Shown here in pieces: positions 61,267 to 64,000 of a DNA stretch of 64,000 nt. A program made the position numbers and the translations under genes. Origin of the DNA: Paenibacillus antri (GTDB lineage: Bacteria; Bacillota; Bacilli; Paenibacillales; YIM-B00363); contig NZ_VCIW01000006.1 of assembly GCF_005765165.1 (NCBI RefSeq), positions 247,895 through 311,894 on the forward strand, written 5' to 3'. Below the pieces are notes generated by a model that was not told where the DNA came from, ran no database searches, and saw nothing but the letters and a program-made list of their open reading frames with translations. The number at the start of each line of letters is the position of its first letter. The first letter of the stretch is position 1.

Positions 61267-64000
61267 ATGATGAAGCTGGTTTGGAAAAGGATCCGAAAAT
61301 ACGCGTTGGCCGCCGTCGTCGCGCTTGGCGCCGGCTGCGGACTATTTCTGATCGGAACGGGCGATGCTTTCGCGGATGAAGTCATATGGGAACCGGTAGG
61401 CGGCGCCGGATTTTCAGCAGGCGAAGCCTATGATCCTTCGTTATTTGTGTATAACGGCACTCCCTACGTCGCTTATGTTGAAGGAAATGTCAACACGGTG
61501 ACGGTGAAAAAGTATAACGGGAGCAGCTGGGAGACGGTAGGGAGCCCTATCATGCCTGCTTCTTGGGCTACTGCCGGATACACATCGGTGTATGTGTATA
61601 ACGGGACACCTTACGTCGCTTACAGGGATGGATTTAATTCCAGTAAGGTTACCGTGCAATTGTTTAATGGAAGCAGCTGGGTACCGGTCGGCAGCGCCGG
61701 ATTTTCGGCAAATTATTCTGAGTTTATTTCGCTATATGTGGATAACGGCACTCCTTATGTTTCATATAAGGATTATGGAAATGCAAGCAAGGCCTCGGTG
61801 ATGAAATATAATGGAAGCAGCTGGGAAACCGTAGGAAGCGCCGGTTTTTCGGCAGGAGAAGTCTATGGCACATCGTTAAAGGTGGACAACGGGACCCCTT
61901 ATGTCTCTTATCAGGATGTGGCAAATTCATCGAAAGCTACGGTAATGAAGTACAATGGAAGCAGCTGGGAGACGGTTGGAAGCGCCGGATTTACGCCGGG
62001 CCGGGCCGATTTTACTCCGCTATATATCGATGAGGGCATCCCTTACGTCGCTTATACGGATTTTTCGAACGGCAGGAAGGCCACTGTGCAGAAGTATAAC
62101 GGCAGCGGCTGGGAGACGGTAGGCAGTGCCGGATTTTCGGCAAATTCAGCGGATTATCCATCATTGTTTGTTGATAATGGTACCCCTTATATAGCATTCA
62201 GGGATGGGGCAAATTCATTAAAAGCTACGGTAATGAAGTACAATGGAAGCGGTTGGGAAACGGTCGGGGCTCCCGGGTTTTCTGCAGGTGCGACCGAATT
62301 AGTATCTTTAGATGTTTACGACGGTATCCCTTATGTTCTATATAAGGATGCTGCAAACGGTTCTAAGGTTACCTTGATGAAGCTTAAGTTTACCGTTTCT
62401 TATGACGGCAACGGCAGTACCGGCGGGGCTGTACCGACAGACGGGAGCGGCTATGACAAAAATGCCAATGCTACGGTGCTGGGGAACAGCGGCAATCTGG
62501 CAAAGACGGGCTATACGTTCGCGGGATGGAATACGGCGGCGGACGGAAACGGGACGAGTTACGCCCCGGGAGACTCAGTCAACGTAGGCGCGACCGGTGT
62601 AAGGCTGTATGCGAAGTGGACGGTCAATAACTATGCGGTAACATACGACAGTAATGGCGCAACTTCCGGCGCTGCGCCGGCCGGGGGAAGCTACCCGTAC
62701 AATTCCGTCATTACGCTTCCTGGCGCGGGAAGTATGGTCAGGACGGGATATACGTTCGCGGGATGGAATACGGCGGCGAACGGAAGCGGGACGAACTACG
62801 CGGCAGGGAGCACGTATACGATCGGTGCCGCTCCTGCGACATTATACGCCAAGTGGACGATCAACCAATACACGGTAACCTTCAATACCGACGGCGGATC
62901 GCCGGTCTCGAATCAGACGATCAATTACGGCGCCGCGGTTGCCCAGCCTGCGAACCCGACGAAGACAGGCCATACGTTCGCGGGGTGGTATACCGATGCC
63001 GGCTTAACGACGGCGTACAATTTCTCGACTCCGATCGGAGCCGCGAACTTCACGCTGTATGCGAAGTGGGACGTCAACAGCTATACGATTACCTACAACG
63101 GCAATGGGAATGAAAGCGGCAGCGTGCCTTCGAACGGCAGCCATAGCTATAATTCCTCCGTTACAGTGCCTGGCAACTCGGGCGCATTGGCGAAGACGGG
63201 ATATTCGTTCGCAGGCTGGAACACGTCGGCGGACGGCAGCGGAACGAACTATGCCGAGTCGGCTTCGTTCACGATGGGCGCGGCGAATGTGACGTTGTAC
63301 GCGAAGTGGACGATCAACAGCTACACGGTAACGTACGACGGCAACGGCGCGACGTCCGGCAGCGCGCCGTCGGGCGGCAGCCACGAGTATAATACCGTCG
63401 TCGCGGTGTCGGGGAACGCCGGAGGGTTGGCGAAGACGGGATACACGTTCGCGGGCTGGAATACGGAAGCGAACGGGAGCGGCACGGTCTATGATGCGTC
63501 GGATACGTTCCCGATCGGCGCGGCGGATGTCACGTTATACGCGCAGTGGACGATCAACAGCTACGAGTTGACGTACGACGGCAACGGCGAGACGTCCGGG
63601 AGCGCGCCGTCCAGGGGCGAATACGAGTTTGGATCGAGCGTGACGGTGCCGGGGAACGCCGGCGATTTAGCGAAGACGGGCCATACGTTCGCAGGCTGGA
63701 ATACGGCGGCGAACGGCGGCGGCACGGATTATGCGGCGGGCTCAACGTATACGGTCGGAGCCTCGGACGCGACGCTGTATGCGAAGTGGACGGTGAACCA
63801 ATATACGGTCAGCTTCGATAGCGGGGGCGGTACGCCGGTGTCGAATCAGCCGATCGACTATGGCAGCACGGCGACGGAGCCGGCAGCGCCGACGAAGACG
63901 GGATACACGTTCGCCGGGTGGTATACCGATGCGGACTTGACGGCGGCGTACGATTTCGCGTCGCCGATCGGAGCCGCAGACCTTACGTTGTATGCGAAGT
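61267..64000 (+). CDS. Large secreted surface protein: seven-unit propeller plus Listeria-Bacteroides repeats, 3' end outside the window
   Basis: At least 911 residues, open to the window edge. The signal peptide (1 to about 41, ending DAFADE) follows ATG at 61267 (or 61270) behind ACGGAGGG. Seven repeats of about 48 residues (about 41-378) share WETVGSAGFSAG, then NGTPYV(A/S)Y-x-D, then K-x-TVMKYNGSS: probably one seven-bladed beta-propeller. Then come seven InlB B-type repeats (Flg_new, about 65-78 residues each: TYDGNG, GYTFAGWNT, TLYAKW), the last cut by the window end. A wall anchor such as SLH may lie beyond. It is likely an adhesin or substrate-binding surface protein. The propeller half is less GC-rich than the repeats after it. 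Confidence 0.92.
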   Translation, partial: MMKLVWKRIRKYALAAVVALGAGCGLFLIGTGDAFADEVIWEPVGGAGFSAGEAYDPSLFVYNGTPYVAYVEGNVNTVTVKKYNGSSWETVGSPIMPASWATAGYTSVYVYNGTPYVAYRDGFNSSKVTVQLFNGSSWVPVGSAGFSANYSEFISLYVDNGTPYVSYKDYGNASKASVMKYNGSSWETVGSAGFSAGEVYGTSLKVDNGTPYVSYQDVANSSKATVMKYNGSSWETVGSAGFTPGRADFTPLYIDEGIPYVAYTDFSNGRKATVQKYNGSGWETVGSAGFSANSADYPSLFVDNGTPYIAFRDGANSLKATVMKYNGSGWETVGAPGFSAGATELVSLDVYDGIPYVLYKDAANGSKVTLMKLKFTVSYDGNGSTGGAVPTDGSGYDKNANATVLGNSGNLAKTGYTFAGWNTAADGNGTSYAPGDSVNVGATGVRLYAKWTVNNYAVTYDSNGATSGAAPAGGSYPYNSVITLPGAGSMVRTGYTFAGWNTAANGSGTNYAAGSTYTIGAAPATLYAKWTINQYTVTFNTDGGSPVSNQTINYGAAVAQPANPTKTGHTFAGWYTDAGLTTAYNFSTPIGAANFTLYAKWDVNSYTITYNGNGNESGSVPSNGSHSYNSSVTVPGNSGALAKTGYSFAGWNTSADGSGTNYAESASFTMGAANVTLYAKWTINSYTVTYDGNGATSGSAPSGGSHEYNTVVAVSGNAGGLAKTGYTFAGWNTEANGSGTVYDASDTFPIGAADVTLYAQWTINSYELTYDGNGETSGSAPSRGEYEFGSSVTVPGNAGDLAKTGHTFAGWNTAANGGGTDYAAGSTYTVGASDATLYAKWTVNQYTVSFDSGGGTPVSNQPIDYGSTATEPAAPTKTGYTFAGWYTDADLTAAYDFASPIGAADLTLYAK

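Overview
The window is high-GC Firmicute DNA that looks like Paenibacillaceae (Paenibacillus, Cohnella or a relative). This is inferred from the clustered purEKBCSQLFMNHD operon, two YesN-type AraC sensor-regulators next to LplB/YtcP-type sugar ABC permeases and LipO-type binding lipoproteins, SLH and Listeria-Bacteroides repeat surface proteins, and families of short intergenic repeats. I see no rRNA, tRNA, CRISPR array or integrase.

Layout. 1-400: tail of an NCS2 purine permease. 542-6550: membrane AraC-type sensor-regulator, then a binding lipoprotein and two permeases (an oligosaccharide importer without its own ATPase). 6711-7628: an IS1595-like element whose transposase has lost its catalytic residues. 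7994-11473: secreted multidomain nuclease. 11503-11985 (minus): a small Cys-rich protein behind a c-di-GMP-I riboswitch. 12091-26731: the purine operon, with a PurR double operator, a promoter and a short leader with a terminator-like hairpin. Four of its internal gaps are filled with short repeats. PurE to PurD, with purF and purH, cover the route from PRPP to IMP; PurB also acts in AMP synthesis.

26732-about 40960 is a mosaic accessory region. The AT-rich part carries a 1,353-residue HD/nuclease-like/NACHT/pentapeptide/WD40 protein, an IS3 remnant, a 221-bp MITE-like element, a possible orphan toxin and a DUF262-HNH (GmrSD-like) protein. A doubly disabled AAA/DUF4143 ATPase, an SLH-anchored NHL-propeller protein, and two effector-binding-domain proteins divergent from a WYL regulator follow. 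The region ends in a chimeric remnant joining a second copy of the DUF4143 3' part to a second copy of the last 76 nt of the purD locus.

41103-47989: a second YesN-type regulator, two permeases, a binding lipoprotein and a GH43-like glycosidase. 48055-48954 (minus): a MerR DNA-binding domain fused to a GGDEF domain, with a MerR-type 19-bp-spacer promoter. 49154-56223: small housekeeping and stress genes (VOC protein, TSUP permease, HxlR, SDR, OmdA-like, MmcQ, BI-1) and a MarR-led three-gene operon with a perfect 29-bp palindromic operator.

56322-64000 looks like a self-contained signalling and surface system. It has a 7TM-DISM hybrid kinase with two kinase cores around a receiver, a response regulator with winged-helix and BTAD domains, a small membrane protein, and a very large secreted protein (seven-blade propeller plus InlB-type repeats) running off the window. 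Three transcription units there share an almost identical upstream element at the same distance from the -10 box, so I infer they form one regulon.
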